This document shows positions 36,547 to 44,089 of a stretch of 44,749 nucleotides of DNA, piece after piece. A program made the position numbers and the translations under genes. Source of the DNA: an uncultured Prevotellaceae bacterium (GTDB lineage Bacteria > Bacteroidota > Bacteroidia > Bacteroidales > Bacteroidaceae); contig CALELI010000067.1 of the NCBI GenBank assembly GCA_937902455.1, forward strand, positions 1 to 44,749, read 5' to 3'. The notes beneath the pieces are model-generated. The model saw only the letters and a list, made by a program, of their open reading frames with translations, made no database searches and was not told the DNA's origin. Position 1 is the stretch's first letter. Every line of letters begins with the position of its first letter.

Positions 36547-37722
36547 TCAGTACATCATCCCGAACATCCATAGTGGTATCACGTTCAGAGCACCATACTC
36601 TATGTCGTCCTTCACCACATACGCTTTCTCTAAGCCACGTATCTGCTTCTGTTTCTTGTTGCGGCCGCCTACCTCGAAAGTGCGGTCCCCCACCATGAAG
36701 TCTGATACGTCAGATGTTATCGGGTCATCTACTACGCGTAGTTGGCTCATGAAGAACGTTTCGCGCACATTGCCAATCTCCGCCCCATCTGCCTTCGCCA
36801 GCGCATAGATCAAGTTCGTATTCTCTAAATATACCTTATCCACCTTTCCCAGCGAGCGCACACCGCCCGTCTGATTACGGAGCTGGGCGATAAGACCTGC
36901 TTTCTCAATGTACAACAGGTAGTCTGCCACATTGTTGCGCGACACGCTCAGCACCTCTGCCAGCGTCATCATATTCGGCTTGAACGGCACGCTCTCGGCA
37001 ATTACAGCCATCAGTCGCTTTAGTTTCCTGCCAGTCGAAACATTCATGTTGGCATACTCCGGAATGTCTGTTTCAAGCGTCTTGGTAACAATCCCAATAA
37101 GCTTCTGCTCATAGTCATCTTCAAGCGCAAAAGGATAGTAGCCCTTCTCCAGGTATTTGCGGAAATACATCAGCGGACGGAACTTAGCCGGCATCTCCAC
37201 CTTATGTTCCAGCACCTCTTCGAGCGTGTATGTCCGGCTCTCAATGCCTTCAAACAGTTCCAGATACTCCCGGAACGAAAGCCCGTACATCGTATGTGTG
37301 ACTGCCCTTCGCGAGAGATCAGCCTGTACTCCCTTGGTGATGTCCAGTATAGACGAACCCGAGAAGACGACCTTTAGGTCTGGATGGTAGTCATAGATCA
37401 ACTTCAACTCCTTCGACCACCCTTCATACCGATGCACTTCATCCACACACAGGTATTCACCCCCCATCTTGCAGAACTCATCAGCCAGATCCACCAGCTT
37501 ATGCGAAGCAAAATAGAAGTCCTCGGCATTGACATACAGACAGCGGTTCACGTCCATAGTCTCCTTGATGTGCTGCAAGATCATAGTCGTCTTGCCCACA
37601 CCTCTGGCACCCACGATTCCCACAAGCCGACCATTCCAGTTCACCTTGTCGAACATATACCTATGGAACTTACTTTCCGTCAGCCTCAGTAGCCTTTTGT
37701 AGTTTTCTATCAGTTGCTGCAT
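36547..37722 (-). CDS. AAA (AAA_14) ATPase with DUF4143 C-terminal domain
   Basis: 391 residues from ATG 37722. Walker A GARGVGKTT (about residues 36-44), Walker B YLCVDEVH followed by RYEGW, sensor-like FSGSSILDI; LSFREYLEL is typical of the family. The C-terminal part (VLSVSRNNVADYLLYIEKAGLI winged helix, then an endonuclease-like DUF4143 fold with FMVGDRTFEVGG) is standard. The biological role of these common Bacteroidetes proteins is unsettled; archaeal relatives carry nuclease-like tails. Its promoter has paired operator-like repeats, suggesting autoregulation. Inserted between GH43 and GH9 genes. Confidence 0.9.
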   Translation of the reverse strand: MQQLIENYKRLLRLTESKFHRYMFDKVNWNGRLVGIVGARGVGKTTMILQHIKETMDVNRCLYVNAEDFYFASHKLVDLADEFCKMGGEYLCVDEVHRYEGWSKELKLIYDYHPDLKVVFSGSSILDITKGVQADLSRRAVTHTMYGLSFREYLELFEGIESRTYTLEEVLEHKVEMPAKFRPLMYFRKYLEKGYYPFALEDDYEQKLIGIVTKTLETDIPEYANMNVSTGRKLKRLMAVIAESVPFKPNMMTLAEVLSVSRNNVADYLLYIEKAGLIAQLRNQTGGVRSLGKVDKVYLENTNLIYALAKADGAEIGNVRETFFMSQLRVVDDPITSDVSDFMVGDRTFEVGGRNKKQKQIRGLEKAYVVKDDIEYGALNVIPLWMFGMMY

Positions 37723-37763
37723 AAGCAATATCGCTAATGTTAATTATTTGAAAACAATATTTG

Positions 37764-37820
37764 TTGCACCCTATTAGTGCGTTGTATTGACAATTGTTGC
37801 ACTATTACGGTGCAAAATTA
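37764..37820 (-). promoter_or_regulatory. Promoter and paired operator-like inverted repeats of the DUF4143 ATPase gene
   Basis: Minus-strand TAATTTTG at 37813-37820 is the -7 box. Overlapping and following it are two inverted repeats of the same plan: TTGCAC-7 nt-GTGCAA at 37797-37815 (perfect) and TTGCAC-7 nt-GTGCGT at 37764-37782. Their centres are 33 bp apart, about three helical turns. Confidence 0.65.
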
Positions 37821-37962
37821 TACATTATTTCTCAAACTACCAAGAAAAAATCGATTTTTCATTATTCATGCTTCATTTCTCGCCGTCAGCCATTAGCGGT
37901 TGGCTTTTCTTTAATCCTTAATCGCCTAATCGCTATTAACTCTAAACTCTAAACTAAATTCC

Positions 37963-40557
37963 TCATTTCTCTCCATTCATTCTCTTCGCTACCTCGTCGC
38001 AGGCAAGGTTCAGCATCACGTAGTTCGGTATCGAGTTGATGCAGCACTCGTTCTCTCCCCAGAGGAAAGGATAGTCGTCCTTGTTCTCGAGGAAATCAGG
38101 TTTCTTGACTATCAGTCCTGGAACCACTCCGCCTGGAATCACGGAATAGTCTGCACGGTTGTTGCTGTATGCCACCTTCTTGGTGTTCACACCTACCGAA
38201 GTGATGAACGACACGTTGTTGTATGGATGGCAGCCGTAGATGTAGTTCAGTCCCTTGAGTACGAGTTCCGGGTCGACCATATCCGGGAACTGACGCCAGA
38301 TGAGATAGAAGTTGAAGGCATTGCCCATCACCTGCGTGTTGCCAGCCCAGTTACTGCCCTGGATAGGTACGTGGTAAGGGTTGTTGTTGCCAGCCTTTGC
38401 CAGGTTCTCCACATACGCAGGGATGGCGTCCTTCACCTTCTGCTGTGACTTCTTGTCGAGGATGTCATACACCCTGAGCACATTTGCCAGGTTGAAGTTC
38501 GGGGCGATACCTCCGCCCATGCTGTCCTCGTTCGCATTTTCCGGGTTTATCTGCTTCATGATTATCGGCATGAAGAAGTCCCTGAATTTCCTGTCGCCCG
38601 TAGCATACCAGAGTTCAATCGCTGCGTTCACCCGTGGGTCACCGTTATTCCTCCTCCTGCTGTTACCGTTCTGCTGACTGTTTCTCGGGGCAAGTTCCTC
38701 GAAGTATCTGTCCCACAGAGCCAGTGCGTTTTTCAGGCATCTCTCGGCTTCTTCCGGGAAATAGTCCCTGAGTGCAGGATATGCTGATGCGAGGGATATG
38801 ATGGACGACATGGCACTGTTGGCACCGCCACGGCTTGTGAACACCATCCTGTCGTCAGGAGTGCCCGAACGGTCGCCCTTCACCTCGTAGAGCTTGAGCG
38901 AAGGGTCATACGTCTTTCCGTCGGTCAGCGTCATGGCATCGCCGAGGTGATGGTAGTGGTGCATGTCTGGCTGTCCGATTACGTTTGCCACGAAACCGAT
39001 GTTCTCTATCTGTGCGTTGATGTTCAGTGTTCCGTGCATGATCTGCTGAACGACGTCAGGAATGCCGTCAGGACGGTGGATGTCAGCATATTTCGTCTCC
39101 TCGTCAATGAATGTCTGGTCGCGCAGCGGCTTGAACAGTCTCCAGAGCGATGCCAGGTCCTGCACGGTGTTGACCACGGAGTTAGCCTGGATGTCGAAGT
39201 CGCCTGCATCGAACCATCCACCCACAGCCAGCCCCGGAATGTGTTCCAGTGGCTTCCATTTTGTGTTCGTCGTATTGTCCATTGAGTATCCGTCGTGCAG
39301 ACGTACGTTGAGAGGAGCCTGGAGGGCATCGTCCATGTTCGAGCGTCCGTGCCATATTCGGTAAGCCTCGTTGACCTCCATATGGTCCATGTTGACCACC
39401 AGCGAGATGTCCATCGAGGCATGCCATTTGTCGCTGTAGACATTCCTGTCGATAGGGAATGCGTTCGTCTCGCATCCGGCATATTCTATGCTGTAGAGTC
39501 CTGGTTCCTTTATCTGGCTGAAGTCAATGGTGACGTAGTTGTAGCGGTTGTAGAACACGCCCCAAGGCTCCACCTTTGCCTCCATTGCCACACTCTTCCT
39601 GCCGTCTGCATTCACCCGGAGAATCCTTGCCGTAGAGGCAGGAGTGTCGTTCCTGTCGAGTTCCACCACAGCCACCTTCTTCTGTGCAGGCGTGTAGCCA
39701 ATCTGCGATATTCCGATGTTAGGCTTTCTCGTCCAGTGCTCGTCGGTGCTCGGCTCCACATACCATTCCAGCACCTTCCCCGTCCGTCCGGCAGGAAGCA
39801 GCGAACGCACCACGAAGGTTCCGTTCTGCGAGAGATGTCTGCCGTCGTAGATGCTGACCTCCTCGTCCGAGGTGATTCCTACCCTCAGGTCGTTGTCCTC
39901 TGGGGCCATCACTATCTGGTGACCCGTAGCCAGTGCCGTCGGAACGAGGAATTCCCCTCTGCCCCTGTCGTCGAAGGTCGACTCGCCGTAGTACTGAGGA
40001 ATCTTCTCGCTTACGGGCCTCACCTGAGTATCGTGCTGAGGATATTTCGGCAGGATTCTTGCAGCACCGTCCACGAGGAAGTTCTTTCCGAAATAGGATG
40101 CAGGGAAGAACTCCAGGTTCATGCCAGCCTTGCCGACGAGCCGTTCCGGCACAGGCTTGTCGAGGAATACCTGCAGGATGCAGCCCCTCTCCTTCGGCGT
40201 GACACGGATCTTCGACACGAAGTCATAGTCCTTGTATGTCAGTTCCACCTCGATGTAGTTCTTCTCCCTGCTCACCAGCCTATGGGTCATCTCCCCATAG
40301 ATGTCCCATTGCTCAGGTGTGTTCATGAAACGTATTCCGCCACCCGTGCTGATTCGTTCTCCCCTCTGGATTATCTCTATGCCGGCAAGCTTCTCGTCGC
40401 AGAATCCACCGTTGTACAGGTTGCTGTACACGAGTACGTTCGCACCCCGTGCTTCGAAGTATTCGAGTTCGTTCATCTTGAAAGTCTGCGCATTCACGCT
40501 TCCGTGAGCAGATGCCATCACTGCCAGTGCGGCAATCAGCCTGATCTTGGTTTTCAT
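37963..40557 (-). CDS. Secreted GH9 endoglucanase-like enzyme
   Basis: 864 residues with a signal peptide (MKTKIRLIAALAVMASAHGSVNA). Order: N-terminal beta region (about 25-285), CelD-type Ig-like domain (about 286-385; IGISQIGYTPAQKKVAVV), GH9 (alpha/alpha)6 barrel with GGWFDAGDFD (Asp450 and Asp453, base and water-positioning) and HPYNNVSFITSVG near the substrate site, and a likely acid Glu837 in GENECCINS. A polar insertion with NSRRRNNGD (about 640-650) is a surface loop. Hydrolyses beta-1,4-glucan or a mixed-linkage or xyloglucan substrate. No CBM, dockerin or T9SS tail was seen. It has its own promoter. Confidence 0.92.
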   Translation of the reverse strand: MKTKIRLIAALAVMASAHGSVNAQTFKMNELEYFEARGANVLVYSNLYNGGFCDEKLAGIEIIQRGERISTGGGIRFMNTPEQWDIYGEMTHRLVSREKNYIEVELTYKDYDFVSKIRVTPKERGCILQVFLDKPVPERLVGKAGMNLEFFPASYFGKNFLVDGAARILPKYPQHDTQVRPVSEKIPQYYGESTFDDRGRGEFLVPTALATGHQIVMAPEDNDLRVGITSDEEVSIYDGRHLSQNGTFVVRSLLPAGRTGKVLEWYVEPSTDEHWTRKPNIGISQIGYTPAQKKVAVVELDRNDTPASTARILRVNADGRKSVAMEAKVEPWGVFYNRYNYVTIDFSQIKEPGLYSIEYAGCETNAFPIDRNVYSDKWHASMDISLVVNMDHMEVNEAYRIWHGRSNMDDALQAPLNVRLHDGYSMDNTTNTKWKPLEHIPGLAVGGWFDAGDFDIQANSVVNTVQDLASLWRLFKPLRDQTFIDEETKYADIHRPDGIPDVVQQIMHGTLNINAQIENIGFVANVIGQPDMHHYHHLGDAMTLTDGKTYDPSLKLYEVKGDRSGTPDDRMVFTSRGGANSAMSSIISLASAYPALRDYFPEEAERCLKNALALWDRYFEELAPRNSQQNGNSRRRNNGDPRVNAAIELWYATGDRKFRDFFMPIIMKQINPENANEDSMGGGIAPNFNLANVLRVYDILDKKSQQKVKDAIPAYVENLAKAGNNNPYHVPIQGSNWAGNTQVMGNAFNFYLIWRQFPDMVDPELVLKGLNYIYGCHPYNNVSFITSVGVNTKKVAYSNNRADYSVIPGGVVPGLIVKKPDFLENKDDYPFLWGENECCINSIPNYVMLNLACDEVAKRMNGEK

Positions 40558-40595
40558 ATTCGGTCGTTGGATTTAGTATGTTATTATTTGCAATG

Positions 40596-40603
40596 CAAAA
40601 ATA
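40596..40603 (-). promoter_or_regulatory. -7 box for the GH9 gene
   Basis: Minus-strand TATTTTTG about 40 nt before the GH9 ATG; other weak matches are nearby. Confidence 0.45.
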
Positions 40604-40678
40604 CAGCAAAGAATCTGCACCACCAAAAAAATCCCCCACTTTTTTCGCACTATTGGAAATTCTCTCAGATTTTATTCG

Positions 40679-40686
40679 TACCTTTG
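40679..40686 (+). promoter_or_regulatory. Promoter-like -7 box with no following gene
   Basis: TACCTTTG, with TTG at 40653-40655 (spacing longer than usual). The only frames after it are very short: one from GTG near 40709 encodes KRYVLSTYHDKELDKFR-like residues and stops before the MITE, a possible gene remnant. Nothing else is seen in 40604-40793. Confidence 0.35.
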
Positions 40687-40797
40687 CCATGTCATATTAG
40701 AGTGTTGTGTGATAGTTAAGAGGTATGTCCTATCTACGTATCATGATAAGGAACTGGATAAGTTCAGATAGTCACCCCCAAACCGACAATCCTTTAA

Positions 40798-40996
40798 TGT
40801 GGGTTCTATAAATTCACCGAATAAGTAATAATTTTTCAAATATGGGTGATATCGTTCTTTTCAGCCCTTTTGGTTTTGTTTCGGCATCTTGCTGCTTGTC
40901 AGTCAGTCATGATGCCCGCATCACTCCTTCCTTCCGCACAGCAATCTGCTCGGAACAAACCTCAAAATCGCAAGAAATGAATTTATAGAACCCACC
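40798..40996 (-). mobile_element. MITE-like element, copy B (199 bp)
   Basis: Reverse-complement relative of 30071-30268. Ends (T/G)GTGGGTTCTATAAATTCA and complement, one mismatch at the outermost base. Flanked by a TTAA duplication (40794-40797, 40997-41000). The half with CATCTTGCTG, GATGCCCGCAT and GCAGCAATCTGCTCG-like words is best conserved between copies; the other internal half has diverged. Confidence 0.85.
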
Positions 40997-41019
40997 TTAA
41001 TCGATTCATTTTTATTTTC

Positions 41020-41027
41020 TACCTTTG
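41020..41027 (+). promoter_or_regulatory. Promoter-like -7 box next to MITE copy B
   Basis: TACCTTTG with the MITE insertion site 20 bases upstream, where a -33 element would lie. No ORF of note follows for over 800 bases, so a transcript would be non-coding and could contain the 41.3-41.6 kb array. Confidence 0.4.
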
Positions 41028-41101
41028 CAACTTGATAAAGAAAAATCTCAAAACTAAATGTTGATAATCTAAGAAAAGTTTCGGATGTGTAATTTTACTC
41101 G

Positions 41102-41322
41102 CAGATTTACGTCAGATTTATGACAGATTGATTCTATCTTGTCTCGGCTGCACTCGGGATAGCAATCAAACGAGTTTGATGCGGCTTCGCCCCTCCGTCG
41201 CCATAGGAATGTAATTATTATTTGGAGCCTCATTTTGCCTTAATGACAAATGACCTTAATGACCATAATGACCATAATGACCGCGTGTCTGATGTGTCGC
41301 GGAGCAGGGATATCACTTATCC
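41102..41322. other. Non-coding stretch with short direct repeats and a hairpin
   Basis: Three 11-bp direct repeats starting CAGATTTA/CAGATTGA (41102-41134), a perfect hairpin ATCAAAC-GA-GTTTGAT (41165-41180), and ATAATGACC repeats (41255-41283). No gene or RNA family was recognised. Confidence 0.6.
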
Positions 41323-41573
41323 GGCCCTGGAATGCTTCTGAGCCTCGCGGAAAATGTTATTGGGACGAGGGCGAAATGTTACTGAGTCAAACGCGAAATA
41401 ACGCCTCGTTTTGTCCCGCGACTCAGTAATGTTTTTCGTGCGCGTCAGTAATAGTTTCCAGGCGTGTCAGTGATAGTCATGGGGCGACTCAGAAACATCC
41501 GGAGGATGGCTCGGGAATGTTCTGGATGAGGCTCTGTAATATTGGGGCAGAGTGTGCGGTCGGGCAGGAAGTC
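41323..41573. repeat. Inverted 22-bp-period array upstream of the DUF3987 gene
   Basis: Right arm: units beginning at 41420, 41442, 41464, 41486, 41508 and 41530, exactly 22 bp apart, starting GACTCAGTAATG, GCGTCAGTAATA, GTGTCAGTGATA, GACTCAGAAACA, GGCTCGGGAATG, GGCTCTGTAATA; a seventh is weak. Left arm: units ending at 41344, 41366, 41388 and 41410 read the same motif on the minus strand (for example GCGAAATGTTACTGAGTC at 41371-41388), also 22 bp apart. A 9-bp centre (41411-41419) separates the arms. Not a CRISPR: no constant repeat and spacer. Confidence 0.8.
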
Positions 41574-41611
41574 TACAGGCGGGCATGGTGAGGCGGTCTG
41601 CGGGAAATTCC

Positions 41612-41649
41612 TTTTTTGCGTAGCGTAACATGCTACGCTACGCGAAAAA
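41612..41649. repeat. Long palindrome, copy 1, upstream of DUF3987 gene
   Basis: Core 41618-41643: GCGTAGCGTAACA followed by TGCTACGCTACGC, a palindrome with one mismatched pair, bordered by T6 on the left and A6 on the right. The core is the exact reverse complement of the one at 43262-43287. Confidence 0.95.
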
Positions 41650-41777
41650 ACAATCTGGGAGAAATAAGTGCTCGTATGCCGGTGGTAACTTATTGAGTGA
41701 TAGTATGATACTGTGGTTGTTGATAATTGTGTCTGTACATTATTATAATTATTAAATAATTTTTTGATTTTAATCAT

Positions 41778-41807
41778 TTGAATAATCTTTTTATTGACAT
41801 ACCTTTG
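41778..41807 (+). promoter_or_regulatory. Promoter of the DUF3987 gene
   Basis: TTG at 41778-41780 and TACCTTTG at 41800-41807 with a 19-nt spacer, an excellent match. It rules out an ORF start at 41794 and leaves a ~60-nt leader before ATG 41872. Confidence 0.85.
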
Positions 41808-41871
41808 CTGCGCTGAATCGTATTGGACGATCGACGGCAAAAGAATTTTTCTAATTATTAATTCAAGTTTT

Positions 41872-43254
41872 ATGAAAAAAAAAACTACATTGAACGCGTA
41901 TGAAGAGCGTCGGATTCTTGAAGAGGCAGAGATGGAGGATTCCGGTCTGCTTCCTGATCAGGAGCCAGCCTTGCCGGTGCATCTTCATTCTGCCATCAAG
42001 GAAATCGTGGCGCCGTTTCCTGCCGAGAAGAAGGCCGCCATGGCCATCATCTCGCTTGCTTATCTGGGCACGATGGCTGGAAATGCCCGTTTTCTCTATC
42101 GTAATTCGGAAGAGCACTATCTGGGATTCGAGTGCTGCCTGATCGGTGAACAGGGTATCGGCAAGAGTGCCATGACCCGACTCCACAAGGACCTGATGTC
42201 GGTACTTATCAGCGAGGACGAGAAGACTCGCATGAAGGTCGACGAGTATGACGATGCTTGTAATGCCTGTGGGGAGAATGGCGCAAAGCCAAGGGACCCT
42301 CATTATGGCATAAGGATAATGTCGCCCGACACGACCAAGTCGGCATTCTTCCTCAACCTCAAGAACCTCAAGGGCAAGAGAGCCATCATCGTTGCTCCGG
42401 AAATCGACTCTCTGCTGAAGAGCGGCAACTGGTGCTGCGACCGTGGTGCTAACGAGCGACTGATGTTCGACACGGAAATCGGCGGTCAGGACACCAAGTG
42501 CCACAACAGTACCAAGGCCCGGGTGCGCATAGCGGTGAATCTTGCCGTAAGCGGTACTCCCGTGGCTGTGATGCGTCACTACAAGAATGCCGAGGATGGC
42601 CTGGTTACGAGAGTGGCCTTCTGCTCTTTCCCCGAGACCATGAACGATGACGATGAGGAGAAGCCTCGCAGTGAGGCCAACCGCCGCAAGCTGCTCGAAA
42701 TCCAGAAGAGGCTCCTCGACGAGCCTGTCGGCGATGTCATCAAGGTCCCAGCCCTGCTCCGTCAGCAGAAGGAATGGTACACGGAGATGAAGAGGCTGAG
42801 TGATGTGTCGGGCAACCACTCCATCGAGACTTTCCGCAAGCGTGCCGCAGTGATTGGGTTCCGTGCAGGATGCGTGCTCTATCTGCTCGACGGACACAAG
42901 ATTACCAGAAACGCCCTGAGGTTTGCCAGATGGGTGAGCGAGTATGTGCTCTACTACCAGATGAAGTATTTCGGCGAGAAAATGAACGAGAGTATAGAGG
43001 CAAATGCAGAAATCATGCGTGCTCCCGTGTATCTCAACAACAAAAATGCATGGGTTTTCACCAGTCTGCCAACCGTATTCACTCCATTGGATGTATTCCA
43101 GAAATACGAGGAACTGGGCATGAAGGCATCGGGGTACAGAAGTACCATAAAGCGCTGGAAGGAAGCACCTAACGGATGGATTTTCTCTCTCGGTGACGGT
43201 CGTTACGGGAAGACTGAGAGGGGACTTGCAATCCAGTACAAGGATGCGAAATGA
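41872..43254 (+). CDS. DUF3987-like P-loop ATPase
   Basis: 460 residues from ATG 41872 (MKKKTTLNAYEERRILEE); upstream codons precede the promoter. The N-terminal acidic region leads to a helical segment (AAMAIISLAYLGTMAGN) and a P-loop GEQGIGKSAM (Lys98, Ser99). IIVAPEIDSLL looks like the Walker B strand, followed by TKARVRIAVNLAVSGTP, typical of DUF3987 and primase-helicase-associated ATPases. A C-terminal part (about 390-460) resembles a winged helix (FTPLDVFQKYEELGMKASGYRSTIKRW). DUF3987 proteins are usually on mobile elements or phages; no primase domain is attached here. It is bracketed by two near-identical palindromes. Confidence 0.78.
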   Translation: MKKKTTLNAYEERRILEEAEMEDSGLLPDQEPALPVHLHSAIKEIVAPFPAEKKAAMAIISLAYLGTMAGNARFLYRNSEEHYLGFECCLIGEQGIGKSAMTRLHKDLMSVLISEDEKTRMKVDEYDDACNACGENGAKPRDPHYGIRIMSPDTTKSAFFLNLKNLKGKRAIIVAPEIDSLLKSGNWCCDRGANERLMFDTEIGGQDTKCHNSTKARVRIAVNLAVSGTPVAVMRHYKNAEDGLVTRVAFCSFPETMNDDDEEKPRSEANRRKLLEIQKRLLDEPVGDVIKVPALLRQQKEWYTEMKRLSDVSGNHSIETFRKRAAVIGFRAGCVLYLLDGHKITRNALRFARWVSEYVLYYQMKYFGEKMNESIEANAEIMRAPVYLNNKNAWVFTSLPTVFTPLDVFQKYEELGMKASGYRSTIKRWKEAPNGWIFSLGDGRYGKTERGLAIQYKDAK

Positions 43255-43255
43255 T

Positions 43256-43293
43256 TTTTTTGCGTAGCGTAGCATGTTACGCTACGCAAAAAA
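43256..43293. repeat. Long palindrome, copy 2, just after the DUF3987 stop
   Basis: Core 43262-43287: GCGTAGCGTAGCA then TGTTACGCTACGC, seven bases after the stop codon, again with T-run left and A-run right. Because the core is nearly symmetric, copies 1 and 2 can be aligned as exact inverted repeats (26 of 26) or as direct repeats (two differences, with AAAAAACAAT also shared on the right). Confidence 0.95.
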
Positions 43294-43339
43294 CAATAAT
43301 CAAAGAAGATTTTCGTTTACATAATAAAAATACAGGACT

Positions 43340-44089
43340 ATGCACTATAAATCAAGAAGACTGGAGTCGCGGAGGCGCTCAATGGAACAGGAACTCCTCC
43401 ACAACGGATGGGTAGGCCTCGAGACTCCCTACCCTCCGAACGGCAAGGTGGAGCTGCACGCTAAATACCAATCGCCAAGGATAATAGAAATCGGGGTGTC
43501 GGATATTGAACAATGCCTGAAGAAAATAAACAGGGACGGCGAATCGTACTATGCACTGGAAACATGGTCGTGGGAACTGACATACCTGTCGTGGCAGACC
43601 GACAGGGAGAATCCTCGCAACCATAACTACATTCCCGTATGGCAGGCGTTCGACTGTCTGCACGACTGTCTGCTCGAAGGGATTGACTGGAAATATGAAG
43701 ACGGCAGGTCGGGCAACATAAAGGTCATCGACTGGGAGCATCCCGAGATGAACACCTTCTCCTATGTCAGGGGATGGCGAGGAGCAATGAACGACGGATT
43801 CGGATGGGACTTCGTGCTGTTCGTGAACGCCATTCCGCTGGCTGGCATAGTGCTGGAACCAGACGAGAAGGGAGGACGTCCATGTGCGGCGGCACTCAGT
43901 CTGGCACAGGACCAGATGAACAGTGACTCCACGTTCTCGGTCTATGCCCACTACATCATCGCCGGTAATGGAAAGGAACTGCGCATGGGAGTGCCGTATG
44001 AAGAACTGGACGAGTTCATGGACACTCCTGACACTATCCAGGCAATCAAGCCGGAGAATTTCCTGAAGAAAATAAAGGACTATGTGTAG
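43340..44089 (+). CDS. Stand-alone HsdR N-terminal-like protein with degenerate nuclease motif
   Basis: 249 residues. IKVIDWEHPEMNTFSYVRGWRG, WDFVLFVNAIPLAG and YAHYIIAGNGKELRMG follow the order of the type I restriction HsdR N-terminal (HSDR_N) domain: vrLIDFenpenNdFlvv, pDlvlFvNGiPl, and NGxexrxG. The nuclease Asp is kept (Asp157), but the E-x-K normally four to six residues after IPL reads V-L-E (171-173), so PD-(D/E)xK cleavage is doubtful unless Glu173 or Glu176-Lys177 substitute. The helicase part of HsdR is absent and the ORF is not truncated. Starts 51 nt after the second palindrome; overlaps the next gene by 8 bp. ATG 43382 is a possible alternative start. Confidence 0.7.
   Translation: MHYKSRRLESRRRSMEQELLHNGWVGLETPYPPNGKVELHAKYQSPRIIEIGVSDIEQCLKKINRDGESYYALETWSWELTYLSWQTDRENPRNHNYIPVWQAFDCLHDCLLEGIDWKYEDGRSGNIKVIDWEHPEMNTFSYVRGWRGAMNDGFGWDFVLFVNAIPLAGIVLEPDEKGGRPCAAALSLAQDQMNSDSTFSVYAHYIIAGNGKELRMGVPYEELDEFMDTPDTIQAIKPENFLKKIKDYV

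Noticed and set aside
39295..40719. 474-residue plus-strand ORF antisense to the GH9 gene
   Set aside because: It lies wholly opposite a well-supported enzyme, has no recognisable domain, and long antisense frames are expected from the codon use here.
41323..41573. CRISPR or iteron origin
   Set aside because: Units drift, arms are inverted, no spacer pattern; no replication initiator gene or DnaA boxes were recognised.
41612..41649. Rho-independent terminator
   Set aside because: The T-run comes before the stem on either strand, not after it.
41863..43275. 470-residue minus-strand ORF opposite the DUF3987 gene
   Set aside because: No domain or promoter; the plus strand has a P-loop, a perfect promoter and the right start.
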